Source: a virus. From it: a stretch of DNA of 48,890 nt. The stretch is taken from IMG/VR virus record IMGVR_UViG_3300034109_000594, positions 1-48,890 of that record. The stretch is one strand, 5' to 3'. Shown one piece after another: positions 31,194 through 39,351 of the stretch (position 1 is the stretch's first letter; each line of letters starts with the position of its first letter). The translations under genes and the position numbers were made by a program. The notes beneath the pieces are model-generated. The model saw nothing but the letters and a program-made list of their open reading frames with translations, ran no database searches and had not been told where the DNA came from.

Positions 31194-31391
31194 TCAAGGG
31201 GTGTTGCTGATCCATACGTCTCCAGCCTTTGCCGTCGCGGGCTGGGTGTTCTGCACGTTGACTGCGACCGACTCACCGGGGTCGCCCTTGTCACCCTTGT
31301 CCCCCTTGGGTCCGGGCGCACCTCCACCGCTCCCACTGCTTATGGGTTCCCACTTTCCCGTCGCGGCGTTGAAGTAGTAGATGACTGCCAT
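31194..31391 (-). CDS. Short collagen-like fibre protein, 65 aa
   Basis: This is a miniature of its neighbours: N-terminal MAVIYYFNAATGKWEPIS docking-type segment, then PGPKGDKGDKGDPGES (collagen triplets), then VNVQNTQPATAKAGDVWISN, which matches the end of the 215-residue fibre. It lacks any further domain, so it may be a truncated duplicate or a stub adhesin. The start codon and spacing (ATG 31391) are normal. Confidence 0.65.
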   Translation of the reverse strand: MAVIYYFNAATGKWEPISSGSGGGAPGPKGDKGDKGDPGESVAVNVQNTQPATAKAGDVWISNTP

Positions 31392-31394
31392 GGT

Positions 31395-33167
31395 TCAATC
31401 CATCTGGCGGAAGACGGCCACGACGCCTTCAAAGTTGGTCGGATACTGGCCCCACGTCCCGCCGAAGCAAATCTCCGGCACGAAGTTGGCACTGGCAATG
31501 TCTTGGTCGGCCTCGAACTCCACCGCGTAGTCGATGATGTCTTCTGCCGAGGCCCAATCGTCAACGGCGAGGAAGCGGAAGCGGTCTGCCCTCGTCGGCG
31601 TCGTGGTTGCCACAGCCGTGGCGGCGATGGCGGCACGGGCGCGGGTGACCGTGGTGTGACCGAACCCGCCCATCGTGACCAGCGGCTGCTTCGTGCAGGG
31701 CAGTTCGTTGAGGGCCTTGTAGTTGAATCGGAAGCCGACCCAGCACTCCTTGTAGTCGGCGTTGAGCGGCCCGAACTTCGTGGTCATCTCCAGCCGGTAT
31801 CGCTTGCCCTTCACGATCTGGATAGACGGGATGAGCCCCGCCGCGAACCACTTGTCCTTCGCGTTCCCCGCTGGCATCTTCTGAAAAGCACCGCCCCACT
31901 GGAGGTACTTCATCGGGGAAGGGACTTCCAGCAGCCTCGTCTCGACCTCGGCCTTGGTGTAGGTCTCGGTCTTCTTGTAGGTTTCCGCCGCAAAGGCATA
32001 CACGCCGTTCACATCGACGAGCGTGAGGAACTTCCCGTCAGCCTCGGCCTTGGTGTAGGTCGTGGCCTTGGGCGTGTAGTTGGCCTCGACGAATGCGGCA
32101 ACGTCTGCGGTCTTGGCGTAAACCATCAGGGTCGTGGCTACGTCAACAGCCTTGGCGTACCCCGAGAGATCGACAGCGGGGGCCGACTTGCTTTCCAGCG
32201 TCTCGATGCGTGGCAGGAGGGCGTTGAGCGGTTCGAGGTCGGACTTGTAGACGAGGAACTCGTTGTTGAGTCCGACGTTCAGGACGAGCCGGGCTCCGTA
32301 GCCCTCGCCCGTGTCCGTGTACCCGAGAGCGACAGGTGGCAGCAACGTGTCGCCAAACCCGTAAGCCTGCGACACGACGGTCTTGGCGAGGAGCGGCTGC
32401 TGGTTGTCCTGCAACTTGGCGTAGGCCGAGAGGTCAACCGAGCCGCCGCCGACCTCGGTGGTGAAGGCCAGCGGGAACGTCTTACTGCCGGACTTGTAGA
32501 CAGGGCGAGCCGTGCCGCCAACGTCTTCCCAAGACAGTGCCGCGTTGGCGTTGAACTCGTGGCGCAGGGCGCGGACCACCGCGGCGGAGATGACTTGCGT
32601 GTCGTCGTCCTTGAGGGCATAGCCCGTCAGGTCTTGGGGTCCACCTCCCGTAAGGGAGAAGAGGTCCGTCACCTGCGGGGCGCCGAACGGCACGTCCCCC
32701 TTGGTGCTGGTCATCTTGGCCCACTGGCCGCCCATCGTCGCCACGATCTCGGAGTTGGCATTCGCCTGCGCCCCGTCCACGGTCGTGGTGGTGATGCGGA
32801 TGTAGGTCGAGCCCGTGCCGTTGACGAACACGGTGGCCGTCAGGGACTCCGACGAGGTCGGCTTCTCTCCGTTCGGCGTGTTGGTCGTGCCCGTCATGGA
32901 GTTCTTGGACAGCAGCACCATGTTCCGCTGGGGGCCGCCCTTGAACAGGTGGAGCCCCGGCTCATAGCCAGCCCACGCCTGAAGAATCTGGAGCGGGGTC
33001 GAGCCCGGAGAGACCTGCGGCAGTTCGGCGTCATGCTCGGTGACGTTGGATGCGGCAACGACCTTGCCGTCCACGTACTCGATGGTGGCGTACTGCGACA
33101 GATCGGCAGCCCCGGAGCCGCCGACTTCAACCCACTGGCCGTTGCTGTGAACGTGGAGAGTCTTCAT
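31395..33167 (-). CDS. Tail fibre protein, 590 aa
   Basis: It opens MKTLHVHSNGQWVEVGGSG, the same docking-type N-terminus as the other fibres. The stalk contains repeated VDLSxYAK and YTKAEVExRL units (for example VDLSGYAKAVDVAT and YTKAEADGKF), typical of triple beta-helix and coiled stalks. The last 170 residues (from about MKYLQWGGAFQKMPAG) form a distinct beta-rich domain ending GGTWGQYPTNFEGVVAVFRQ, probably the receptor-binding tip. No lyase or hydrolase motif was seen. Size suits a main fibre. Confidence 0.75.
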   Translation of the reverse strand: MKTLHVHSNGQWVEVGGSGAADLSQYATIEYVDGKVVAASNVTEHDAELPQVSPGSTPLQILQAWAGYEPGLHLFKGGPQRNMVLLSKNSMTGTTNTPNGEKPTSSESLTATVFVNGTGSTYIRITTTTVDGAQANANSEIVATMGGQWAKMTSTKGDVPFGAPQVTDLFSLTGGGPQDLTGYALKDDDTQVISAAVVRALRHEFNANAALSWEDVGGTARPVYKSGSKTFPLAFTTEVGGGSVDLSAYAKLQDNQQPLLAKTVVSQAYGFGDTLLPPVALGYTDTGEGYGARLVLNVGLNNEFLVYKSDLEPLNALLPRIETLESKSAPAVDLSGYAKAVDVATTLMVYAKTADVAAFVEANYTPKATTYTKAEADGKFLTLVDVNGVYAFAAETYKKTETYTKAEVETRLLEVPSPMKYLQWGGAFQKMPAGNAKDKWFAAGLIPSIQIVKGKRYRLEMTTKFGPLNADYKECWVGFRFNYKALNELPCTKQPLVTMGGFGHTTVTRARAAIAATAVATTTPTRADRFRFLAVDDWASAEDIIDYAVEFEADQDIASANFVPEICFGGTWGQYPTNFEGVVAVFRQMD

Positions 33168-33169
33168 AG

Positions 33170-34261
33170 TCAGTAGGCGTATGCCTGTGCCCCGTTGAAG
33201 GAGGTTCCGGTGATCTTGGCGTCCCCGCAGATTGCAATGCCGCCGTCAGGCTGAAATCGCACGAACACGCGACGGTATGCCACGCCGGTTTCAAAGCCGA
33301 ACACCACCACGGTCTGCTCGACGGGCGGTTTCGGGAAGTTGGCCGGGAGCCGCTGCACAGTCGAGAACGAGCCGGTGGCGGTCAAGGTGTAGGCCAACTC
33401 GCCACGCAGTTGGATCATGCCGTTCAGGACTCGGGCTTCGATCAGCCCGGAGCCCAAAACCTTCGTGCAGGCAGTCCAGTCAATGTCTGGCGGGACAGTC
33501 TTGCCGCCCGCCATCAGGGATCGGACGAGTTTTGCCACATGGGCGTCGAGGTCCTTCGTGTCGGCCTTGGTGACGAGAGCGGAAATCTCCACTGCCTTCG
33601 CCACCGGGGTGGACAGCCACAGGTCTCCGTCCTTGCCCGTGGGCTGGCCGTCCTGCTCGTAGACAGCCGGGAGGTCTTCGGCCTTGGCGTAGCCGTCGAG
33701 GTCGACAGTCCCGCCGGTCGCCACGCTGGCGAGAGCCTCGTCCACTTCCGCCTTGGTGTACGTCGTGGCCTTGTCGGCCTTGAGGTCGATCTTCTCTTGC
33801 GTCTGCTTGCCGGTCTCCTCGATGGCAAACACCAACTGACTCTGGACGGCGTCGAGGTCGAGAGCCGACTGCTCCGCCGCTGCCTTGATGGCGGCATCCG
33901 TCTCGGGCTTCGTGTAGTAGTCGTCGAGGTTGGCCGGAGGAATGGCCGCAATGGCGTCCGTGACGAACTGCTCGGTGGCGTAGCCGTTTAGGTCAACAGT
34001 CCCGCCCGTGACCACCCCCGCGATGGCCGCCGTAATGGCCGCATCCACCTCGGCCTTGGAGTACAGCGTGGCGATCTGACCGTCCACGTAGGCGGTCGTG
34101 GCGTAGGCAGACAGGTCTACGGTCTGGAGCCCGCCGCCGGTCGGCAGCGCAGCCAGCAGGGCATCCACCTCGGCATCGGAATAGTAGCCGACGATCCCCT
34201 TGGCCGGGTTGATCGCGCTGGCGAAGTTCTGGTGCGGAGTCGGCCGGTCAGGTGCGGGCAT
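33170..34261 (-). CDS. Tail fibre protein, 363 aa
   Basis: The stalk holds several SKAEVD/TKAEVD units (YSDAEVDALL, YSKAEVDAAI, YTKPETDAAI, YTKAEVDEAL) and VDLxxYA units, the same modules as in the 590-residue fibre. A late part (GSGLIEARVLNGMIQLRGEL, then STVQRLPANFPKPP) is a fibre-tip domain seen in phage fibres that bind host surfaces. The N-terminus differs from the docking motif of its neighbours, starting with a Pro-rich segment. It may form a second fibre type or a distal piece of a composite fibre. Confidence 0.7.
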   Translation of the reverse strand: MPAPDRPTPHQNFASAINPAKGIVGYYSDAEVDALLAALPTGGGLQTVDLSAYATTAYVDGQIATLYSKAEVDAAITAAIAGVVTGGTVDLNGYATEQFVTDAIAAIPPANLDDYYTKPETDAAIKAAAEQSALDLDAVQSQLVFAIEETGKQTQEKIDLKADKATTYTKAEVDEALASVATGGTVDLDGYAKAEDLPAVYEQDGQPTGKDGDLWLSTPVAKAVEISALVTKADTKDLDAHVAKLVRSLMAGGKTVPPDIDWTACTKVLGSGLIEARVLNGMIQLRGELAYTLTATGSFSTVQRLPANFPKPPVEQTVVVFGFETGVAYRRVFVRFQPDGGIAICGDAKITGTSFNGAQAYAY

Positions 34262-34264
34262 GGT

Positions 34265-35197
34265 TCACTCTGCGATGAGGGGCAGGAGGTAGCGCTTGCC
34301 GTTCACGATGATCGGAATGCCGCCAACGATGTCGGGCTGGTAGAAGTTCAGCCCGTCCGGCGCAAGGCCAATCGGCTGGCCGCTTGACTGCACCGTCGTG
34401 ATGTCGTCGGCAAACGTGAGCACCGGGTCGCGCAGAGCGGCTGCCGCTGGCGACTCGATCAGCGGCAGCATGTACGTCTTGCCGTTCACCCGGATCGGCA
34501 CAGCGCCGACGATGTCCGGCTGATGGAAGGTGAGGCCGTCCGGCGAGAGACCGATCGGCAGGCCGTTGGCCTGCTCGGTCAGCATCGAGTCGGAGTACAC
34601 GGGCGGGTTCGCGTTCGTGTACTCGCCCGTGACGGGCGGCACGGGGCCGCCGTTCGGGTCCACCCAAATGGCGCCGCCGCCGGTTGGGGCGGGCGGCTCG
34701 GTGTCCGAGATCAGCACGGGCTCGGCGAAGTACCAGCCGGTGCTCGGGTCGAGGTCGGACCGCAGGTAGCCGTCGCCCGTCGGGGTCGGCATCTGGTAGC
34801 CCGGGCTGGTCATCTTGCCGTCGCGGGCAAGAAGGACGCCGTACCACAGTTCTCCGAACGCGCCGCCGTTGGCGATGACGTTGCCGTTGCCGAACACGTC
34901 GCCGGAGTTCCAGTCGGGCGAGGTGGCCTGCACCCGGGCGAACGTGACGTCGGTGTCCTTGAAGGCTGCCTTGAGGACCATCTGCTCCGCCCAAGTCTGG
35001 ACGGGCATCGCGGGGTCCTCGGGCAATCCGACGGGGTTGCCGACCGTGTTGATCGTGCCGCTCGGCACGTTTGCCAGCGCGAGGTCGACGAGTTGCTTGA
35101 CCGTCACTCGCTGCGTGGTGCCGCCGTTGACGACCGGGATGAGGCCGGTCGGCTGGGCGGTGCCCGCGGGCAGTGCGGAGATGCGAACGTCAGCCAC
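34265..35197 (-). CDS. Tail fibre/baseplate-like protein, 310 aa
   Basis: GTG 35197 follows GGAGGTGCTGG. The N-terminal part VRISALPAGTAQPTGLIPVV is a common start of virion adaptor proteins that hold fibres. The middle is Gly/Pro-rich with WYFAEPVLISDTEPP. The C-terminus has a 61-residue unit in two copies (PIGLSPDGLTFHQPDIVG and PIGLAPDGLNFYQPDIVG, each ending with GK(T/R)YxLPLI). Such doubled beta units are frequent in fibre adaptors. It is probably the fibre base that the following genes attach to (inference). Confidence 0.65.
   Translation of the reverse strand: MADVRISALPAGTAQPTGLIPVVNGGTTQRVTVKQLVDLALANVPSGTINTVGNPVGLPEDPAMPVQTWAEQMVLKAAFKDTDVTFARVQATSPDWNSGDVFGNGNVIANGGAFGELWYGVLLARDGKMTSPGYQMPTPTGDGYLRSDLDPSTGWYFAEPVLISDTEPPAPTGGGAIWVDPNGGPVPPVTGEYTNANPPVYSDSMLTEQANGLPIGLSPDGLTFHQPDIVGAVPIRVNGKTYMLPLIESPAAAALRDPVLTFADDITTVQSSGQPIGLAPDGLNFYQPDIVGGIPIIVNGKRYLLPLIAE
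34280..34572 (-). repeat. 183-bp-spaced internal duplication
   Basis: Two units of about 110 bases, starting near 34280 and 34463, encode the PIGLxPDGLxFxQPDIVG segment. The DNA is clearly related (for example GCCGTTCAC, then GATCGG, then CGATGTC(G/C)GGCTG and GCCGTCCGGCG) but diverged at third positions, so the duplication is not recent. Confidence 0.65.
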
Positions 35198-35816
35198 CCA
35201 GCACCTCCGCGAAGTTGGCTAAGACTTCAAACTTCTCGCGTGCCGATTCGCTGACCTCGTCTCCCTTGCGGACGTTATCGCCGTGCCACATGGGCTGGAG
35301 GTTCCTCCAGTTGCAGACCGCCAGAAGTTGGGCCCGGTCGGTCAGGTCTGCTTGCGAGCACGGGTAGTCGTGGTCGATGCTCCATCGTCCATCGCCGACG
35401 CCGCGGTTGTTCCATGTCATCCCGGGCTGGAACTGCGACTCGATGTGGGCCTTGAGGTCGTCGACTGTGCAGCCGAGGTCACGGATGGCGGAGCCTGTCT
35501 TCTGCCCGTTCTTGACGGCGGAACACAGCCGGGAACGCAGCGAGCAGGCAACCGAGAAGGAGAGGTCGCCCCGCCGCCTCGCCTTGCTGCGTTCACGCCG
35601 CCGCTCCTTGGAGGCCGGGCTGGCGTATGAGCCGGAAGCCTTCTTCCTGTCCGGGTGCCGCGCGCGATACCTCGACTGGGCAGGCGCGAGCGCGTCGAGG
35701 TGCGCAGCCCACCGCTCGGGCGTGGCCTGCGCCTTCCGGGCCCAAAAAACGCACGGAGTCACCTTCCCCCGAAGGGCGGCGACCTGCTCGTCGAATGTTG
35801 GTGCGTCGGGGGTCAT
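35190..35816 (-). CDS. HNH endonuclease, probable homing type
   Basis: The 208-residue protein has an N-terminal basic, DNA-binding-like half (TPERWAAHLDALAPAQSRYR, ERRRERSKARRR). Its C-terminal His-Me-finger region reads RWSIDHDYPCSQADLTDRAQ, then CNWRNLQPMWHGDNVRKGDE. The H of IDH, the N of RNLQ and the final N..K give the HNH layout of free-standing phage nucleases. It sits between fibre and head-neck genes without an evident structural role, as homing endonuclease genes often do. It overlaps the next gene's start by 8 bases. Confidence 0.75.
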   Translation of the reverse strand: MTPDAPTFDEQVAALRGKVTPCVFWARKAQATPERWAAHLDALAPAQSRYRARHPDRKKASGSYASPASKERRRERSKARRRGDLSFSVACSLRSRLCSAVKNGQKTGSAIRDLGCTVDDLKAHIESQFQPGMTWNNRGVGDGRWSIDHDYPCSQADLTDRAQLLAVCNWRNLQPMWHGDNVRKGDEVSESAREKFEVLANFAEVLGG

Positions 35817-35968
35817 GGCGTTTCGGTTCGGAGTTTGTCAGCCTTCTCGGTGTTGATCACCTCGCCCGTCTCGGCGAGGATGCGGTGCGTCTCGATGACT
35901 GGCGGCGGTGGCGGAACGTAGCCTCCCTTGCTGCGGTCCTGACACGGCGCAAGGAAGAGGTCGGCCAT
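35813..35968 (-). CDS. 51-aa hypothetical protein
   Basis: ATG 35968 opens a short frame whose TGA overlaps the ATG of the HNH gene. The product (starting MADLFLAPCQDRSKGGYVPP) has a polyproline stretch and a charged end (GEVINTEKADKLRTETP). The ATGA coupling and normal codon use argue that it is real. A small structural or linker protein is possible. Confidence 0.55.
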   Translation of the reverse strand: MADLFLAPCQDRSKGGYVPPPPPVIETHRILAETGEVINTEKADKLRTETP

Positions 35969-35971
35969 GCG

Positions 35972-36286
35972 TCACCCCTTGACCATGAGAGTCCCCTTGA
36001 CGTCGGCGCCACGGACAACGAGGTACGTCGCGGCGTAGACGCCGTGGGGGAACTCGTAGGCGCTGCCCTCGGCCACCGTGAGGGTGCAGGGCTGCGCCTC
36101 CTGATTGATCAGAGGCGACGGCTCGTCGCCGGGCTTCGCGACCACGCAGAGTTCGAGCGTGCCGCCACCTTCCTCGACCAGAAGGATCGCACCCGAGACG
36201 GCGGCGAACTGCACGACAGTGCCGGAGCCGTCGGCCTTGAAGTCGACCGGGTACGATCCGCCGCCGCGCTTTACTACAGGGGGCAT
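35972..36286 (-). CDS. Small putative virion protein, 104 aa
   Basis: The protein is beta-rich throughout (GGGSYPVDFKADGSGTVVQF, then ILLVEEGGGTLELCVVAKPG, then FPHGVYAATYLVVRGADV) with no helix signal, as in small decoration or adaptor proteins. ATG 36286 stands 22 bases downstream of a GCCATAACAAGGGCG motif (36309-36323), so this gene probably starts the transcript that runs through the fibre genes. No known family. Confidence 0.6.
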   Translation of the reverse strand: MPPVVKRGGGSYPVDFKADGSGTVVQFAAVSGAILLVEEGGGTLELCVVAKPGDEPSPLINQEAQPCTLTVAEGSAYEFPHGVYAATYLVVRGADVKGTLMVKG

Positions 36287-36308
36287 GCCAGCCTCTCCGT
36301 GGGTGCTT

Positions 36309-36323
36309 CGCCCTTGTTATGGC
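36309..36323 (-). promoter_or_regulatory. CGCCATAAC-type motif before 36286 gene
   Basis: Read on the - strand: GCCATAACAAGGGCG, the best example of the consensus. It occupies the 59-base gap between two same-strand genes, with inverted ends CGCC/GGCG around the core. If the core is a -10 element, transcription would begin about 20-30 bases before ATG 36286. Confidence 0.65.
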
Positions 36324-36345
36324 GTCGGCCACGGCAGGCCCAGCA

Positions 36346-36894
36346 TCACTTGCCCTTGCGCTTCCAGTGCGGCGTGTGCTTGTCCCGAACGCGCTGCTCC
36401 GCGGCCGTTCTCGTCAGGCCGGGCTCGGCTGCCATCTCTTTCCGGGCCAGTTCGCGGACGAGTTTCGGGTTGAGCCCAGCGGCCCGCTGGGGCGGGGCAA
36501 CGCCCTCGGGCGGCGTGTAGTTCACCTGCCCGCGGACCTCCAGCCGACGCTTCTTGGCGACCCGGAGGAGATCGTCCTTGCCGCTGATCCATGCCTGCGG
36601 ATCGAGGTGCGCCCGGGAGTCCGCGATCCCGCCGTGGTAGTAGCGGCCCTCGGTCGAGATGCCAGCCTTCTTGGCCTCCCGCAGCATCCACTGGGCCTGC
36701 CGCTTGGGAATCTTGTCGAGCCACTCGGCGTTCTTGCGGCCCTGCATGAACGAGTCGTCCGTGCCGTGGACGCCCGGCGCGATCTGGAGCGCGCACATCT
36801 CGGCGAACCGCGGCGTCTGGCCGTCGGCGATCATCTTCCGGTAGTGCGCCTGCGCCTCGGGCGAAGCGGACGCGATCTCAAACGGGAGGTCCAT
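36346..36894 (-). CDS. Hypothetical protein, 182 aa
   Basis: ATG 36894 overlaps the end of the portal gene. The product has helical parts (EAQAHYRKMIADGQTPRFAE) and a segment DSFMQGRKNAEWLDKIPKRQ, then QWMLREAKKAGISTEGRYYHG, then a basic end (NPKLVRELARKEM, HWKRKGK). It might bind DNA or assist head assembly. It follows the portal gene, where phages often place head-completion or small DNA-associated proteins. No family recognised. Confidence 0.55.
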   Translation of the reverse strand: MDLPFEIASASPEAQAHYRKMIADGQTPRFAEMCALQIAPGVHGTDDSFMQGRKNAEWLDKIPKRQAQWMLREAKKAGISTEGRYYHGGIADSRAHLDPQAWISGKDDLLRVAKKRRLEVRGQVNYTPPEGVAPPQRAAGLNPKLVRELARKEMAAEPGLTRTAAEQRVRDKHTPHWKRKGK

Positions 36895-38968
36895 TCATCG
36901 GCTCCTCGGGGTTGGTCGGGGCCTCCCCGCCGCCTTCAACGCCATCCGGTGGAGGGGGGCCGGGAACTGGCGGAGGCGGCGGGGGAGGCGGGATCAGGAA
37001 GGGGGTGGCGTCGAGATCGTTGGCCTTGGCCCAAGCGTCGATCAGTGCGTTCATCGGACCGACGACCCCGGCGCCCACCAGCGGCTGGAGCAGCGGCCCA
37101 AGGGTCTGGAACGCCATCGCCATGCGGTCCATCTCCGCCTGCTTGTTGAGGCGACGGGCCGAGCCGCTCGCGATGGTGTACTCGTACTCGCGCGTGATGG
37201 ACGAGAAGTTCATCCCATCCTTGGGCGTGACGTGCATGGCCCACGCCTCGGCGCCGAGCGGACCGAGCACCGGGGACACGTCCTGCGGGCGCAGCAGCCA
37301 TCGGGCGGCCATCGCTTCCTTGCGGGCGACCCGGGACATGAAGTCCTCGAAGTTTTGGGCCATGTCGTCGGGCCGGATCGACAGGTTGTCCTGCTTGACC
37401 TGCGCCTCACTGGCCGAGCGCATCTGGTTCCGCGTGGAGCCGTACACGAGTTCGGTGAGACCGACTCGTTTGTCGAACTGCTCCGCCACGGCGGCCAAAA
37501 TGTCCCACATGTCCCGCGTCACGCCGGGGACGGCGAAGACCGAGACGATGTCGCTTACCGATCGGCCGAGCGACTCGCTGATCTCCAGCAGTTTGAAGCC
37601 GTTCTCCGACGGGGCGAGGAGTTGGCCCTTGATGTCCGAGTCCGCCGCCTTCGACACGCCGATGATCGTCTCGCACGACGTGGCGATGCGAGTCATCAGG
37701 AAGGACATTCCCCAGTTCAAGAATCGAAGTTCCCCGATCCCCGGGCGGATGTGGCTCACGGGCCAGAGCGCGTTCGGCTTGCGGTGGGGCGCGAACATCT
37801 CGAACGGCCAGCCGCCGTTGTCAGCCCACAGCGGAATGGGCCACGAGGTCCGGATGCGCAGGGACTGCGGCATGCCCTCCTCGTCGAGTTCCTCATCCAG
37901 AGCAGATGGCGGGACGTTGAGCGGGTAGTCCACGCCCTCGGCGACCACGATGTAGCAGTTGTCGCCCAGCGGATCGAACACGCCGCGGTCGCTCTTCTTG
38001 GCGTCCTTGAGGCGGTCGCCGAAGCCGCACTTGCTCCAGACCTTGTAGAAGGTCACGAGGTCGTTCGTCTTCCCGGTGCGCTTCTTGCCCGACCGGGAGT
38101 CGCCCGTCTTTTCGTCGGTGTGTCGGGACGTCGAGTCGTACGACTCCAAGTTCGCCTTGAGGTCCGCTCGCTGGAGGCCGAACATGCGAGCCGCCTGATC
38201 GATCGGGAGCACGCACTTCTTGGCGCACCATGTGATCTCCTCGATCACCTGCGCGTCCGGGTCCAGAAGCAGGTTGTCGACCGAGTCGAAGAACGATCCG
38301 ATGACGAGGGTCGGCTCGGCGGGCGGAATGTTCTGCTGCTCGACGGCCTCGGTCCACAGCACGCCGCCGCCCTTGATGAGGGCCTCGTCCACCACCTGAC
38401 GCCCATGGGAGATCAGGTTGTTCTCGATGGGCGTCCAGTTCAGGTACGCCTGCATCAACTCGGCGACCATGCGCTTCGTCTGGTCCGCTGCGTCGATCGC
38501 CTGCGAAGCCTCGATGAACTGCATGACCCGTGGGTCCGGCATCGGCTGCCCGGTCATCGGGTCGACTTGGTACGCCTCCGGGTCGACGCCCACCATCTGC
38601 GGCGGGATCACCGGGAACTTCCGCGGGGTCACAGTGCGGACCGGGTTGCGGTTGTAGATGACCGCGCCGATGAGTTTCACGACCTCCCACACGCGGTTCA
38701 CGGTGAGGCGAAACGCGGGCGCCGGGGTGGGGCGCGACATGAGGGTGAGGCCGCGGTTGCTGTTCTCGAAGAACCACCGTGGCCCGCCGTCGAAGAAGTG
38801 CATCGCCTCCTTCGCGTCCGAGTCGAACGCCGACTTGGCCTTCTTCGCAGACGAGATTTTCTTCAGCCACGCCTGCGCGATCGGCTTCAGTGGCGAGGCA
38901 GGGTTCAGGGGAGCCTGCTTGAGGTCCTCCCCGTCGCCCCTGTCCTCCTTGAGATCGTCTTCCGCCAT
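36878..38968 (-). CDS. Portal protein (P22-like)
   Basis: The 696-residue protein fits the P22-type portal. An acidic head start (EDDLKEDRGDGEDLKQ) comes first. The core holds FRLTVNRVWEVVKLIGAVIY, the 'N(R)V..VV..l.g...Nr' pattern near residue 90. Later come FYKVWSKCGFGDRLKD and VYGSTRNQMRSASEAQVKQ, the latter as in other P22-like portals. The last 30 residues are Pro/Gly-rich. Size is close to P22 gp1 (725 aa). Twelve copies form the ring through which DNA passes. Start ATG 38968 lies 10 bases past a GCCATAACGAGGGTG motif and next to GGAGGCCACGG. The terminase genes upstream confirm the context. Confidence 0.8.
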   Translation of the reverse strand: MAEDDLKEDRGDGEDLKQAPLNPASPLKPIAQAWLKKISSAKKAKSAFDSDAKEAMHFFDGGPRWFFENSNRGLTLMSRPTPAPAFRLTVNRVWEVVKLIGAVIYNRNPVRTVTPRKFPVIPPQMVGVDPEAYQVDPMTGQPMPDPRVMQFIEASQAIDAADQTKRMVAELMQAYLNWTPIENNLISHGRQVVDEALIKGGGVLWTEAVEQQNIPPAEPTLVIGSFFDSVDNLLLDPDAQVIEEITWCAKKCVLPIDQAARMFGLQRADLKANLESYDSTSRHTDEKTGDSRSGKKRTGKTNDLVTFYKVWSKCGFGDRLKDAKKSDRGVFDPLGDNCYIVVAEGVDYPLNVPPSALDEELDEEGMPQSLRIRTSWPIPLWADNGGWPFEMFAPHRKPNALWPVSHIRPGIGELRFLNWGMSFLMTRIATSCETIIGVSKAADSDIKGQLLAPSENGFKLLEISESLGRSVSDIVSVFAVPGVTRDMWDILAAVAEQFDKRVGLTELVYGSTRNQMRSASEAQVKQDNLSIRPDDMAQNFEDFMSRVARKEAMAARWLLRPQDVSPVLGPLGAEAWAMHVTPKDGMNFSSITREYEYTIASGSARRLNKQAEMDRMAMAFQTLGPLLQPLVGAGVVGPMNALIDAWAKANDLDATPFLIPPPPPPPPVPGPPPPDGVEGGGEAPTNPEEPMNGPPV

Positions 38969-38978
38969 CCGTGGCCTC

Positions 38979-38993
38979 CACCCTCGTTATGGC
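38979..38993 (-). promoter_or_regulatory. CGCCATAAC-type motif before portal gene
   Basis: On the - strand: GCCATAACGAGGGTG. It occupies the 26-base gap between genes 38995-39351 and 36878-38968. GAGGGTGGAGG after the core also serves as ribosome site. If it is a promoter, the leader is only about 10 bases; a repressor-site role is also possible here. Confidence 0.6.
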
Positions 38994-38994
38994 G

Positions 38995-39351
38995 TCACTC
39001 GGCCTTCTTGCTGCTCTGCTGGTTCCGGGCCAGCACGGAGACGACCTGCGGCATCATGGTCCGCAGTTTCTTCAGCGTCTCCGTTGCCGGGTGGAAGCGC
39101 CAGCAGCCCCACTGCCGCCACGCGGAGTTGTCCACGAGACCCGGATCGTCCGCGTGACGCACCGACGGCTTCTCGACGAACCCCTCGTCGGGAGAGAAGG
39201 TCAGGATGAACACCGTGTTCACGCCCGGGCGACGGGAGACCCAGCCGATCACCGGGTCCTTCTGGTTCAGGACGTTGCTGTAGAACAGCACCATGTCCCC
39301 GAGTTCCACCGTCTGCGTCGGGAAGTCAGACCCATTCGTACTGCTCGACAT
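38995..39351 (-). CDS. Small protein between terminase and portal, 118 aa
   Basis: ATG 39351 is chosen because upstream sequence only extends into the terminase gene frame. The protein shows strands (TVELGDMVLFYSNVLNQKD, VIGWVSRRPGVNTVFIL) and a late SAWRQWGCWRFHPATETLKKL helix. It may be a small terminase- or portal-linked protein. It overlaps the end of the large terminase gene by 26 bases. Similar short proteins occur at this position in other podophages; the function is unknown to me. Confidence 0.6.
   Translation of the reverse strand: MSSSTNGSDFPTQTVELGDMVLFYSNVLNQKDPVIGWVSRRPGVNTVFILTFSPDEGFVEKPSVRHADDPGLVDNSAWRQWGCWRFHPATETLKKLRTMMPQVVSVLARNQQSSKKAE

Noticed and set aside
31335-31349. 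A further CCCATAAGCAGTGGG copy of the repeated motif
   Set aside because: It lies inside the coding part of a short collagen-like gene, about 155 bases from the next start, with an imperfect spacer; probably chance.
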